Shown here piece after piece: positions 49,047 through 62,050 of a DNA stretch of 64,000 nt. This DNA comes from Hymenolepis diminuta (taxonomy: Eukaryota; Platyhelminthes; Cestoda; Cyclophyllidea; Hymenolepididae), in the NCBI GenBank assembly GCA_900708905.1, contig CAADRB010000044.1, positions 788,463-852,462 on the forward strand, given 5' to 3'. The translations under genes and the position numbers were made by a program. Position 1 is the stretch's first letter. The number at the start of each line of letters is the position of its first letter. The notes under the pieces were generated by a model. It had not been told where the DNA came from, made no database searches, and was given only the letters and a program-made list of their open reading frames with translations.

Positions 49047-51860
49047 AAGCAATTTTCCCGCAAAGGATTCCATTATCTCGAGCTGTGATGGTCATTTGAA
49101 CGGAGGCAGAATTCACAACATACGTTAAAGAAATAACTTTACTTTTACTAAAAGAATTTTTAAATTTCATTCTTTACTCACAAGTAAAAATATAACGGTA
49201 CGTCCAAAACATGCAGTTAATACGAACTTAACCAGAAATTTATGTGTGACCAGATGAGTATAATAATATAGTCAAATTCTATGTACATCTTATTAAAGGA
49301 AGAAAATGCTACGGCATTAAGTCTCTCCCTAATCCTAATTGGCGTAGCAAGATAAATAAGGGGTAAGTAAAATGGGCAATGGGAAGACATGCTAATTACT
49401 AGATAAAAATGCTTCCGCAGATAAATGTAAAATCATTGCGATTGGCAAATACAAGGGTTACTTATCAATTTTATCCGTTTTCACTTCTTCCAATGAACTA
49501 GCTTTACTCTCTTCTGACTGTGGAACTTCCATTAGCCCGTAGAACGTTGATCAATTTTCTTTCATTATTAGATTGGTATATAATAAGCAAATTTTACGGT
49601 TACTAATATCTAAACGCAAGAATTGGCACAATAGTACAGTAGGGGATGAAATGGAAATCAAGTAGGAGCATATAATGAAGATGGAATACTGAGAGTTTTA
49701 AATATTTGCATTATCATAAGGGGTATGATCAAATTAACAACATGCATGTGTTACACGATTGATAGCTGAGTTTCTGAGTAAGTTCGGATTCGTGATATTA
49801 AAATCTTGTTGACCGTTTGAATCAAATAAATGGCTGACCATGCGACTTATTGATTGACATCCTCCTGCAGCCTTGATTGGGTGGCTGAGACCAGCAAAGC
49901 TAATTTTAAATTTGAATCCGATACTTAGTCTTTGTTCTCTCATAAAACCTCTATCTAGATTCTATTATTGAGGTTCATAGGTGTTTTCTCTATCCTACTC
50001 AGGGGACGTCTGACGAAGCTGGTCCCTAAATAAATTTAAAAACGATATCCTGTATATTTGACCTGTTTATTGATCACAGGTCAAAGGATTTTTAATATTT
50101 CGAGTAATGAAGAAAGTGAGTAATGCTCTAGCAATCGGATAAGTAATTAAATTGAACTAAGATTTTATTGGCCAATAAAATAACAGTGACCTTAATAGAA
50201 ACTCTAATGCCAATAAAAGTACGTATTTTAATTGAAAACAGTTATTAATCTAATAATAATTTAACAAAACTATTCCGTTGACTATCAAAATCGGCACTTT
50301 CAGTTGTTTTCTGTAGTAAATTTTATCTTTTCTCAAATCTTTGAATTCGTTCCTTTAGACAGATGAATGCTCATGGCAGAATTAAACGTCTGCATACCTT
50401 AAACGAAAATCAATCCAAGTCCCTAAGTTCCTTCTTCCGGAAACGCAGAAAAAGAAATTTTGGGCGTCTACAAAGAACAAGCCTCTTTATATCTACTGTC
50501 ATCATTTTGGTTTGGAAAAGAAAAATGTGAGAAGGCGAATTTAACGATAGATCTTCACTTTTCTAGGGCTTTTTGTCGTATTCGTTAATAAATTATAAAT
50601 AAATAAATATAAATTAATAAAATTATAAAATTATATGAATTTTCATGGTTCGAGTATTGCCTTTTCTGCATTCGTTGCAGCTACAGGCACTCGATGGGCT
50701 CTTACTCAACCGCCCTACTCGGCCAGAAATAATTAAGTAAACTAAATCGTTTTTATAACGTTTTTAAATTAACCTCATTTTTACAACACTAGTGCATGAA
50801 ATATATATCTCTTTGAAATTGATTATGAAATTTGCTTGAGCGTCTTAGTAAAATTATTTTACCTCATCTGTTAGTTATAGATATTTAATTGGAAAAGTTT
50901 AGATGTTGAGGAGACTTCATAGAAATATCTATTACTTGCTTAAGGGAGCGAGGAAAGATCAGCAGTTAAAGTGTGGGTATTTCTTATAGCATAAGAGATC
51001 AATGCTTATCAGTGAACACCCAGTGATGTGGCTGACCAATCACACTGATTGCTATCAACTCTTCACTAATGGAGAGATTAGTTCTGTCTAATTTGGACGC
51101 TATAATTAGATCGGAAGGCCAATCACTGTTATTCTGTTATTCACAGATGTCGATGAGTGGCAGGCTTAAGACAACTGGATATTGAAAATCTACTGAATCA
51201 GAATTTTCCTTGTTGCCCGACGACATTTAACAACTACTTATGTATCAAAAAAAAACCACCCGAGACTGCGAGTCATTTTGTAAATATCGTGGAGAAATCT
51301 GTAGCATTTGCGCTAAACTACAGTGCAAATTTCGCCATTAGAGATGAAGAAAGCAGATTAATGCTGATATAGAAGTAATTCTTCTTTCTTAAGGGATGAA
51401 AATGGGTGTCGTGATATTTCAAAGCTTTACTCTAACAGATGGATATGACTTATATTTCGTTAAAGGAAATTCTGCAAACTTTGTCGTGAAGTTGTCGAGG
51501 GCATTTTAAAATACACATATATTTGATTTTATTTTCAGTCCTATTACGAAATTTTCGGATAAAAGTGGATTCTATCTCATATATCAGATAACCAATTGAG
51601 ATAAATTATGCAAGCATGATCATACTTAACAAAAAATAAAGAAACGAATAGAGGAAAAAAAAAAGAAAATCGCCCAAGTATCATTGTTTCATTTAATAAT
51701 CATGAGTCGATTTTGAGTAATTTTTTAACGTTCAACCAGTTTAAATGTGACTTTCAGTAGCAGCGTTACTATGAGCATTAACTGTGCTGTTTTAGTAGTA
51801 TTATCTGGTGTAACTTATCATAATACGGAAAATAGCAAAACACCAAAATATGGAATGAGA
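49047..51860. other. Upstream region without recognised gene
   Basis: No gene seen. A GC-richer patch at about 50645-50740 contains GGTTCGAGTATTGCC, a B-box-like string, and could be the tail of a degraded SINE; no A-box precedes it. Confidence 0.45.
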
Positions 51861-52040
51861 TGGATAAGGAGGTAGAGTAGCTAATATTGAATCATCAAAG
51901 GACTTCATTCGTTTGAATTCTGAAAGCATCAGGTTAATCACTTCTTCTAAGGAGTATAATAGCCAAATTTTTTAAAGTCCAATTTTCATAGTTTGATCCC
52001 TTAGGTGACTTCATGTCGGCGATGTTCAGAGCTTATTTAA
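51861..52040 (+). repeat. Dispersed repeat, copy 2
   Basis: Shares TGAATCATCAAAGGACTTCA, CCAATTTTCATAGTTTGAT and GATGTTCAGAGCTTATT with copy 1 in the same order. More diverged in the middle. Confidence 0.5.
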
Positions 52041-52961
52041 AAGTTGAATTAATGAGCTTACTGGCCACATCATCTCGATACATTTGTTTCATTTTACAGG
52101 AAGTAAAGACTGCAAGTAATGCTTTTTAACTGTAACACCTCTCTTATAACTAATTCTGAGTTAAAATGGACGTATAAATGTTATAATTTCAAAGTATAGA
52201 AATTTCATGAAGTCTAATTAATTCCCACTAGATAAATTAAATATTTTAATGAATCATATTATCAGATTTAAAATAATGCAATCTTCAATCTTCTAAAAGT
52301 GTTATAACTCAACTATTCCGTCCTTAATTGAATAGAAAATGCATGAAACTGAAATATTAGCATGTAGGGATTAGGAAGAGTTTTTTTGATGTTCGAAAGC
52401 CTCTGGTTCTCGTATCTTATTTTATAAAAAAGGACTACAGAGATGAGAATGCGATTAAACTTTTGTCCAGAGAAACATTTCGCGATGAAAATCCATCAAG
52501 TTTCGTTACATTTTATAGCATCAATTAACACAAAGCGAGTTGGAGTCGTGTTATCTTTTTACAATATAACGGCGGTTCTCTTTGACTCAGCTACTTCGCT
52601 ACAATGTTTCCACAAACCACAAAACTTGTTAGCTTCAACAGAAATTAATGTTTAACTGTTGGGCTTTCTGTTTAAGAAGATACGCGCAATTTGGTTGAAA
52701 GTGAGTCAAATTGAATTTGAAAGAGACGTTCAATTTTGTTTCAGTTCTTTGTGACTTTTTATACTGACCACGTTTAAACTGGTGTTTCTTGAAATTTGTT
52801 TTGCTAAACCAAAATTTCCGCTAATCTCGGAATATTTAGTCACTTTGAAGAATTTTCTCCTAGCCTCGTAATAAGAAGTCAATGATTCGGAATCGGGGGA
52901 AAAGGATGAACCGCTTTATGTCGAATTGCCAAGAACATTTTATAATTGGCCTTCTATCGTG

Positions 52962-52966
<5 letters not shown>

Positions 52967-52994
<28 letters not shown>
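52967..52994. repeat. (TA)14 microsatellite
   Basis: Twenty-eight bases of perfect TA dinucleotide repeat, the longest simple repeat noticed in the window. Likely polymorphic in length. Confidence 0.95.
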
Positions 52995-55900
52995 CTGAGC
53001 TCTCTTTTATTCTTGTCTCTGCTTAAAATGGTAATAAAACACATGTTAAGTGAAAGATAATATAAATGACAGTAATTTGTTTTTCAGATAATGACCAGTG
53101 CTTCTTTTACTTTCAGTCAGCCTATTTTCAAGTTCCTTTATATACGATATAAAATTACTTTGTTCATTAACACCTTGTAAACGAAAATTATGCTGTAAAT
53201 TTCTCACGGTGAGACAAAACGATTTTACAATTGGTCATCGTGGGAAAAGAATTTAAATACAGACACCAATGAAGGCAAATCTAATAGAGTTTAAGGAAAG
53301 AGGACCTATTGGTGGGGAAATTAACATCAGATCATCTAAAGAGAACAAAAGAAAGTGATCTGCGGATAAAGGTTGCATAAATTTACTTCTTGCTTGCAGT
53401 CTACTGCTTCATTTTTTCATGTTTTAATGCCAAATATGTCAAATTTGTCCTCCTGAGCTAAATCATGTCATATGCGTATAGAGCTCGTTTGGCCGGATAC
53501 TAAAAAAGTTGACCATTTTAAACAGGGTTTTTCTTCTAATTACCGAGTTACTAGATGGATGATATTAGATTTTGTATGTCAACCTGTCGCAAATTTAAAT
53601 AATACAGTCCTTGAGATAGAGAGGAGGCAAAAGTGCTGTGATTCCATGACGTTTATGTTTGGGGTTGTGAGTGACCGGAGAAGATTTAATCAACTATTGC
53701 TGTTAATTGACCATTATGCTCAATGTGGAAGAACACAATTAGTTACACAATTAAATCAATCGAGAACTCCTTGTTGAACACATTATGTCTTGATCATAAC
53801 ATTGGTGTAGGATTCCCTTGGCCATTGCGTGGGATCAATGTTACATTTGTCGTACACAGCAAACCAATTCTTCTAATTTCCCTTCCATGCTTGAGAGTAT
53901 CACGATCCTCATCAGTAGCTTACACATGTAGATTAAATGGATTCTCCTGGCTTTCAGGCCACCTTCATACATATTCCTGATCAAATCTTTAGTGGAAACA
54001 ACGTTTCAGAGCCCGACTTTCCATGATCTATACTTTGAAGCAGCTTAATTCAAGTTGCGGGGAAAAACGAAACCTTCTTTCATATTTCGTCCAAGTTTGG
54101 TTTCTTCATTCTGTATAATTTGCCCTATTTATGAATATAGTCATTGGCATTAATAATAATAATTCTACCGGTTAATTAGGAAATGATTACCACAAGTTAT
54201 CAACGTAGGCTTAACATACTGTCAATGTTCCCATACCAAAAGGTTCGGCATGATATCCAGAATAATATTTAACTGCAAAAAGAGAAAACTATATTCTTTA
54301 AGAATTTCATTTTTGTCTATCTGAAAGGTGAATATATTTATTAGTCCACTGATTTGGAAATCTGGCTGGTTATTCATTAAAAATTAAGACAGCTGACATC
54401 TGACTGGGTTTTCGTTCTCATTCTGGGCTACTGGCATTAACAAATTCACACAACAATTTGTTGGAAAAAATGTGAAGTAAATAAGGGTCATTTTAAAATA
54501 GCAATCAAGTGAAATCTTTTCTCTTTGCTTAACTTTTAATTTTAGCGCTGATATTGCCAAACGTCTTCGACCTGTGGAATAAACAAGCTGGATTAACGTC
54601 ACAAATATTATTAGTTCCCCAAGAATGTCGATTAAGATATAATATTTCTCTGTGATCAGTGTTGGTTCAATTATTAAAAGGTCAGATAATAATACAATAT
54701 TTTCACCTAAACATATCATTATTTCAGAATGAAAGAATTGCATAATTCCAGTAGATGTTAGAAGTTAATGCACACCACATTCAGGAGCTTTTCCTTCTAG
54801 ATTGTAACACTAAGCGAAGCTTTGCAGGATTATACTTGTCTGACTCTAGGATTACCAGATGTTAGGATATATTCAGTAATAGGAAAGTCAAAGTCTTGCA
54901 AAGGACAGAGGAAATAGTTAAGGGAGAAGTATAAAAGGAGAGTGTTGTGGCTCAATGATATTTAATGTCTAATTGAAAGTTTAATAGAAATGTACGTGTG
55001 ATAAGGATCTGTTGATTAATAGCGGTTTGTGGTAATGATTAGCTAATTAAGATATAAAATCAAATAGCTATATTAAACTCAGGAAAGTATATTTCACAAA
55101 AGTACTTTTAATTAGTGTGGAACATGCATACACTTCAGTTTGTTTTTTAGATATCTTTGTTAAGAGCAAATTAGTAGAGAAATTCTCCAAGAATATTTAT
55201 AAAACAGGTATAGAGAAGTGAAAATATAATTTATTAGAGAAAATTGAAATTAAACTCTCAATGTACGAACCTATAACTTGAGTTTTGAGTAGTATTTATA
55301 TGATTTTCCTTCCTTGAAATATCTGATAGTATTTTGCTACCTACAGGATGCAAAAATGCATTTAATTTCGATCATCATTCATATTTTAATACCTTACTTT
55401 GCATAGATCTATTCCAAATTTCCCATGAGTATTAGAAATCACACATGGAAAAATGATCGACAGTGGTCTCATCGCAGTAGTTATGGAAGAGTTTGTATTT
55501 GCCAGCTAAGATATGCGGAAAATGGCCATTCTCGAAAGTAGTGATGTACAAAATCGATATGAGTTTTTCGTCGTCTGATTTTCTGAATAGGTCTTCATTA
55601 AAATGTCAAGTGCAGAGTCAAAATTGCAGCATTAATTCAATAATGGTCAAATCGGATTAGTGAGAAAGGACGAAATATCATTTGAAATTATCGCAACTTG
55701 TTCGTGAGACAGATTTGATTTTTAGGCTTTGCTCGCTCCTTAACAATAAAAGCAATTTTTTCTGTAAAAAAGGTCAAACCATCAACAATAGTACTAGTAA
55801 ATAAATACTAGATTAGAAGAATTTATTGTTTATCAGTCCTTCAAGTCATCCACTATTTGACTAGAATACGGCATTGTTAGTGGTATTCCATGATTTCGAA

Positions 55901-57674
55901 ATGCAATTCATTAAACTATTGCATGTCCTTAAAGTTGAATCTTTACAAATTTAATAATTATTTACTGTCTTATTTCAAAAAAAGGTGGAGAACTGATTGT
56001 AACTGAAAGCAGCCATAAAGTTCTATTCAGTTCTAACTGAATCCATCACAGTGGTTAATAACATTAACCATCATTTTATGTCATCATAACGCCAAACCAA
56101 TTTCATTATCTCCGGCATTTGAAAAAAAACGGCTTGCGACTCTCTAAGAAAATAAAGTCCCTTTTTAGAAAGCTCTTCCAGGCCTTTATTGAGAAAAATC
56201 ACGCATCGATTAGTGAACAGACTTCTATCTTATAAAAAATGAAGTATTCGTCTTTCTGTTAGTTTATAAAGCTAGCCTGATGATAGTTTCTCTTCCTCAG
56301 AAATGGGAGTTGGTCTAAGCATGATTGACAAAAATAAACAAAACAAATTATAAAAGTTTCGGAATGGAAGCGTATTTGCTGTACTAAGACAAGAATATGA
56401 CAAGAAGAATTCTTGAGTAATTGTCTTTTATATGATTTAATTGGTACATCGGTTGCTCTCTAATTGTCAATAGAAATGGGTTTATCAAAATGAACATGAC
56501 AAACGTCTCGGTTTAACCAGTTGTTCAATCAGCTGCCAAGAGAATGAATCTTAAATTTCTAAGAAAAAGAGGTCTAACGAAACTTGTCAATAATTCTGAT
56601 CAATAATCCAGAGTTCAAGTCCATAAATTCGTATAGCAACAATAGGATCAACCTGATTCATAAATTCAGCCAATTGAAATAAGTCATAAGTAAGACAAAA
56701 GTGCATTTAAGTTACAATGAAAATGAAAGAAATGAAGCTCTAAGGTAGATAAATTATGCAAAATTTAACGTAGATTATTAATCTTATCTTAGACTTAGAT
56801 AAACAAGTTAATAGGTGGGTGATTTATCGAAGCTTTATATCGGATACACCAAGGGTTTTAACATGAAATTAGCATGGTAACCATTCTCCTCAATTTTTGC
56901 TTTCGAGTGTAAGCTTTTGTTTGATCTTTTCGAATTCCAACTGGTTCTGCAAGGCGGAAAATAAAAAGTATCTGCCTTTATGAAAGGAACTTCAAAAATT
57001 AATGGTGAAAGCTATCCACATCGTTGTCTTGATGGGATCTGTATATAATTGGAATTATTTTATTAAGGTGAGATTATAGCAATATCATATCTTAAGATCT
57101 ACATATATTTTGGTAAAAGCAAGTGATTTCCAATATTGGGCAAATGTGGGTTAATTTGAGCGACGCTGAGAAGATGCCGACAAAAGTGGGTCAAGGCCAC
57201 TGAGTTTATGCGCTGTCGCGAGCCGACCAATTCACGCCCAGCGGGATCTTTCAGAGGTCTATCAGCGGATATTCGCTGACCGGGAAATCTAAGCATTTTA
57301 TTTAGGCAAAACCTAGTTTGTCTAGGCAGTGAGTTGAGCTTCAAGTTTTAATTAATATAAAGTAGTCTCTTATTCTTATGAATCGTTTAGTGAATAAGAT
57401 ATCTTTGGGTGACTTAGCTTCTTTCTTTCCTTTCTCCTAATCTGAGTCAACTATAGCTCGGAGATAACCAGTAGGCAACATAAACATAAGGTTATTAATA
57501 GTTTAATATTGGTAACTGAGCTTTGCAACAAGTACAAAAATGAATTTACCAAATCCTCAGCACTTCCGTTGGCTAAATAATAATAAGTGTACGTTAAAAG
57601 GGGACCGCATGTCTTTTGCATCGGACATGACATTTGAAAATGGTTGTCGCGCATTGAGAACAGCAAAAGTGTAC

Positions 57675-57690
57675 CTAAACCCGGGTTTAG
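57675..57690. repeat. Exact 16-bp GC-centred palindrome
   Basis: CTAAACCCGGGTTTAG is self-complementary and lies between two GTAC strings. Possible binding site for a dimeric protein, or chance. Confidence 0.85.
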
Positions 57691-58294
57691 TGTACCGATA
57701 CTGTCTAAAGCACCTCCCCCCTGCACTAGAATTGTGTTTGCCGTTGCTAACAAGTTGCAATAATGAATTTAGACTAATGACTTTTCAGGGTCAGGAGGGA
57801 GGAACCTATGCAGTTATGTATCAGCAGCCCCTACTTCAGCATTTTTGTCATTAGCTAGGTTGCTCCTAAGTATTTTACCACATCCCCGGATTTCAGTCAG
57901 AAAGGTGATTCCCCTCAAAATTATAATCACCTGATATTTATAATGAGTCATACATGTTGATATGCTATGTACTACTATATAAATTAAAGAAAACTGATCA
58001 ATGCTAATAAATTGGTGGATGGTGTCAGAGTCTGTAGTCGTCAATCATATTGCTATAAATGTGATATCAGATTTATTTTCATTCAGACAAAACGGACGTC
58101 TCTAGTTCCTTTCAGATTTTTAAAACAATTTATCAGTAAATGAGCCATATCGTATTACCAAAGTAGAGAATACTTATCACTTTATAAACTGTGACAATAA
58201 CCAAAAAATAGATTTTTTATTCATTTTTATTTGAAGTTTACCTCATCTAAGCATTGGGTTTGCTTAAAGTAAAGCAGTGAAGGTCGAAATCAGA

Positions 58295-58346
58295 CATTGA
58301 ACCTAGGGAAGGATTTAGAGGACTGGTGTTAATGCTGTAAATGGAG
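58295..58346 (-). mobile_element. tRNA-derived SINE relic, copy 2
   Basis: On the minus strand a B-box-like GGTTCAATG (58303-58295) lies downstream of TTACAGCATTAACACCAG (58340-58323), an A-box-like string. The layout, and GGTTYAATGTC after the B-box, match the copy at 48991-49046. Both are strongly degraded. Confidence 0.33.
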
Positions 58347-59589
58347 GGAGAGGTGATTGAAATTCGCGAATAACTGCCCCGAAAGTTAATATTTCTCTCT
58401 TCATTATTCGGTCCTCTAAGATGTGAACGGAAAGAGTTCTGCAGAAATTCCGTTTTCTAGGCGATCGACTAAATAATAGTACAAAGGTTTTCATCCATGA
58501 ATGTTTTCGTAAAAACGTAATCAGACCAGTTAACTTACGTTTGTCAACAGAAAAAGTTACGCAGATACCAGTTTTATTGTAAGAGATGAATGTCTTTCCC
58601 TTAAGATTTCTTTCAGTAACTTAAGCGGTTAATGAATTTTGTAAGGAGATGAATGCAGTTCTTCTGTTGGTTTAAAAAAATGTCTTGATACTATTTCCAA
58701 ACAGACGAATTTTCATGCAGAAGAAGGAACTTTTATTAAGCTTCCTCCTTGATTTTTCTAAAACTCGAATGCTGCGTAAAATTTACAATTTTTTGAGAAA
58801 AAGTAGCCCGAAAAAATTAAATGTGGGAGGGTCGTCAAAGGGAAAGCGACAGGTCATAATATTAAAAGAATTCCACACTCCTTAATTCCGGCTTTGTTTT
58901 GAAGCGTTGTGGATATGGCCGGAAAAGTAATAAAGTCACAAGTTGCCTTGCGTGCAAAGCCCCTGAAAATGACGCAAACTATTATCAAGGCGCCACCAGT
59001 AATTATTCACATTGTGTGTCACATTTGAGTATAAGGAGAGCGAGTAGATTTTTTCTAGTTGGTTTCAGCAGAATTTAATCGGTGTCTTGTATGGCCATAT
59101 TGTGATATGTCTCAATACAAAGAAGCCATAAAATGCTTGAGTACGAATTCTTTCGAACTCTAACGGCTGAAATATATTTAATTTAAAATTAATGTCATTT
59201 TTTCAGCCAGTACAATATTTCTTGTACAATTTTGAACTAAATGATTTGTAGTGATACTCAACTTAGAGCTAGTCCGAAAACAATCTTTAACATGAGAAGA
59301 AATAAAATACCAGAATGTTAGTCTGCTGTAACCTGATCTTTTAATTTTATGTATGAAAATGTGATTTTGAGTAAATTTTGAGCTAATTATTCAACATATC
59401 AAATAATTACTCGTGTTTGATCTCATGTAAACATCAATTCTCTAAGCTTTTCTATGCTAATAGTTACTTGATATCAAAGGAAATTATTCTGCCTTCTCAA
59501 CCTTTGGAAGTAAAATAAAATGAATCAGCAAGACTGACCGTCAGAAGTAAACAATCGGTATGTGAATAGAATTCGTTCAGTAACTCGGA
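58347..59589. other. Upstream region without recognised gene
   Basis: No gene or known repeat recognised; short open frames only. Confidence 0.5.
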
Positions 59590-59650
59590 GGACGATTCAT
59601 GGAATTTGAATTCTGGAATGCAAACTTCTCATTACGTAAATATTGTATGA
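59590..59650 (-). repeat. Dispersed repeat, copy 3 (inverted, central block)
   Basis: GATTCATGGAATTTGAATTC and TAAATATTG here are the reverse complement of the central block of copies 1 and 4. The similarity probably extends on both sides but is weaker. Confidence 0.5.
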
Positions 59651-60666
59651 CTTGAATCCAAAATATCAAGCGACACTTGAACCTGGTTTTCAAAATCTGT
59701 TTGATCTCCGCTCCTTATCATCCATAGGACCTACTTTTAGCCAATATTAGTCACTTTTCAAAAGTGAAAAATTGTTATTTTTCGCTTTGTTGGGGGTTGT
59801 AGTAAAAATAGTAATTACATTACCCTAATACTAAACCAGTATACACAATGTCCTAACTCAGATTGGCCTTGTCCATGACGGCTTGAGAGGATGTGATTTG
59901 GGCTTAAATATAACAGTCTAACATTGAGTGTAATATTAATACCGATTTATCATAAGGATCAGATTGGACTAAGATGAAAAATGAATGCATAAATACAGGA
60001 ATTATTATAACATCTTTGTGGCTAAATTTTCGCTCTTTTTAATCACGAAGTAGCATTGAAATAGAATAAATGCAGGATAATCCAAATAATGGGTAAAGAG
60101 TGTGGTAATGTGAAGAGACTAGAAGTCTGGAACTCGAAAGAGCTCTAGTTCTTCTAAACTTTAAATTCAATTGGTTGTAATTTTGGAGTACTCATATCAT
60201 TAATGCGTTTTCTTTGGCATCTGTTATCAAGCTCATAACTTTAGCTTGCAGTGGCAGAAATTGTTAAGTCGGAATTTTAATGCCATTAAGATATAGTAAA
60301 TTTATTTTTACTGATATATTGATCCTACTCCTTTGTTTCACAAATTGGGTCACAAGGTCCTATCGTTGTCCGCTTCTGTCATTTAGGAAGCTAATTCACC
60401 TGTTGTTAGAGAACGAGTGTAAACAGGTAAAAATGCATAAAATTAAATTTAACCCATTATTAATCAGGTGATTTTTGTAATAATTTTATTAAGGTAATGA
60501 TATAGACTTAACAAACTAACCTAAATTTAATAACCCTTTATTATTATAGGCAATATTACTTATAGTAAATCGAAGAATTTGCTATTTTTAACTGTGGGAA
60601 CCAACTGAAATCTACTAACAGAAAGTTCAACAAATGCTAAAAAGAGGAGAAGATCAAAGAAGATGC
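59651..60666. other. Upstream region without recognised gene
   Basis: AT-rich sequence between two dispersed-repeat copies. No gene seen. Confidence 0.5.
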
Positions 60667-60830
60667 TGAGAGCAATGTCAAGGCATCAAAGAGTATCACT
60701 TCATTTTACTTTTGAGCTTGAATAGTACCATATTTACTAAATGGGCAGTTCACGCCCCAAAATTTACATTTCGTGATCTGTCTCCAGGATTGTATGAAAT
60801 GATTTTCTATTATGACCAGTGTTTTTTAAT
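60667..60830 (+). repeat. Dispersed repeat, copy 4
   Basis: Shares GAGAGCAATGTCAAGGCATC, AAATTTACATTTCGTGATC and TGTCTCCAGGATTG with copy 1. Its central part is also the reverse complement of copy 5 over about 60 bases. Confidence 0.6.
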
Positions 60831-61980
60831 TATGATGGCCAGTCTTGCTATTTATATGTTGTTCAGTCTTAGCTATGGAGTTTTAACATAGCAGAGATGA
60901 GATGGCCTTATGTAATTAAATTTAGCAAATACTTATTAAAGGTTTGTCAAATTTTACGTTAAGAAAAAGTGACAAATGCTCGTTTGGCCTTCCTTCTACG
61001 CCTTTGCTAAGAAGTGAAATACTCCTAAATGAGTCTACCAGAGAATGGTGTGTTTTCATTGTTCTACACAAATCAATCTCAATTATATTGAATGCCTAAG
61101 CATAGAGGTTAGACAAATATGTTTCTAAAGTTAAATTTTTTGAATAAATACTCTTTCCGTGGTTAGCTGACATTCGTCATCAATGTAAAATATTTGCGAT
61201 ATACTTAATAAAAATGCAAAGTAGAAGCTATTTAAGTCATTGGGTTTGGATTTAATATTGCATACATTCAGATGTAGTATGATTTCATCATGAATTTCGA
61301 CGTAACTCAAACATTCCATTCAACTAGAAATATTAAACACTTCATTCCAAACTTAGAAAATGAACATTTTATTCATTTTATGCCAAAAAATTGTTCATAA
61401 ACTCATTCTATAAATTGCAATATTTATTGAAACAATTTAAAGATATTTAAACCACAATTTAAATTGCTATAAAACTTACATTCTTTAAGAGAAAAACTGA
61501 AATTAAAATGAAAAATTATTCCGAAAATGCTACATTGAAGATTTTTATCAACTCGACTTGAAGTTGTTTTATTCACTTTTGACGTATTTTCTAGAAAATA
61601 TTCCGAAAAGTACGTTAATTTTTATCCAACTGGAAAAATTAGATTTAAATAAGAGATGTCTATCATTTCCCCAAAAAACAGTATTTTACACATGATTTTA
61701 ATATTTAAAATTCTACCAAATTTGAAATTTACATCCTAACTAGCAAAAATAATTCTAATATTCTTAAATAGCTTGATTATAATTGAAAATCGCAATTTTA
61801 AAATATTAGATCTCTCAAACCTTTTCAGTTATTCCATGTCTGCAATGATAAGACTGTAAGGTGTTGAATATTGTACAAGATCTCTTTACATACTCAAACA
61901 GCAGAAGAAAAGAATTAATCGAAGTGGCAAAACCGATCAGAAAGCACTGACACAATTGACAAGTGTTTTATGTGATCTAA
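60831..61980. other. Upstream region without recognised gene
   Basis: Very AT-rich. Nothing recognised. Confidence 0.5.
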
Positions 61981-62050
61981 GGGATGAATCATGAAATTTA
62001 AATTTTGGAACGTGAATCGGCCATTTATTGAATATTGTACAAACCGAATG
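61981..62050 (-). repeat. Dispersed repeat, copy 5 (inverted)
   Basis: GAATCATGAAATTTAAATTT, then TTTGGAACGTGAATCGGCC, then TTTATTGAATATTGTAC. The reverse complement aligns to the central part of copies 1 and 4, and the same strand aligns to copy 3. Confidence 0.6.

Larger units (their letters stand above)
52041..58294. other. Upstream region without recognised gene
   Basis: Holds the (TA)14 microsatellite at 52967-52994, a GC-richer patch at about 57110-57340 and a 16-bp palindrome at 57675-57690. The 100-codon overlapping open frames near 57451-57854 lie on both strands around that palindrome and match no family I recognise. Confidence 0.5.

Noticed and set aside
57675..57690. CTAAACCC/GGGTTTAG as telomere-type repeat
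   Set aside because: Only one unit on each strand; a telomeric tract would be a tandem array.
57451..57854. Overlapping open frames of about 100 codons on both strands
   Set aside because: Open on both strands around a 16-bp palindrome, no recognisable motif, no splice or promoter evidence.
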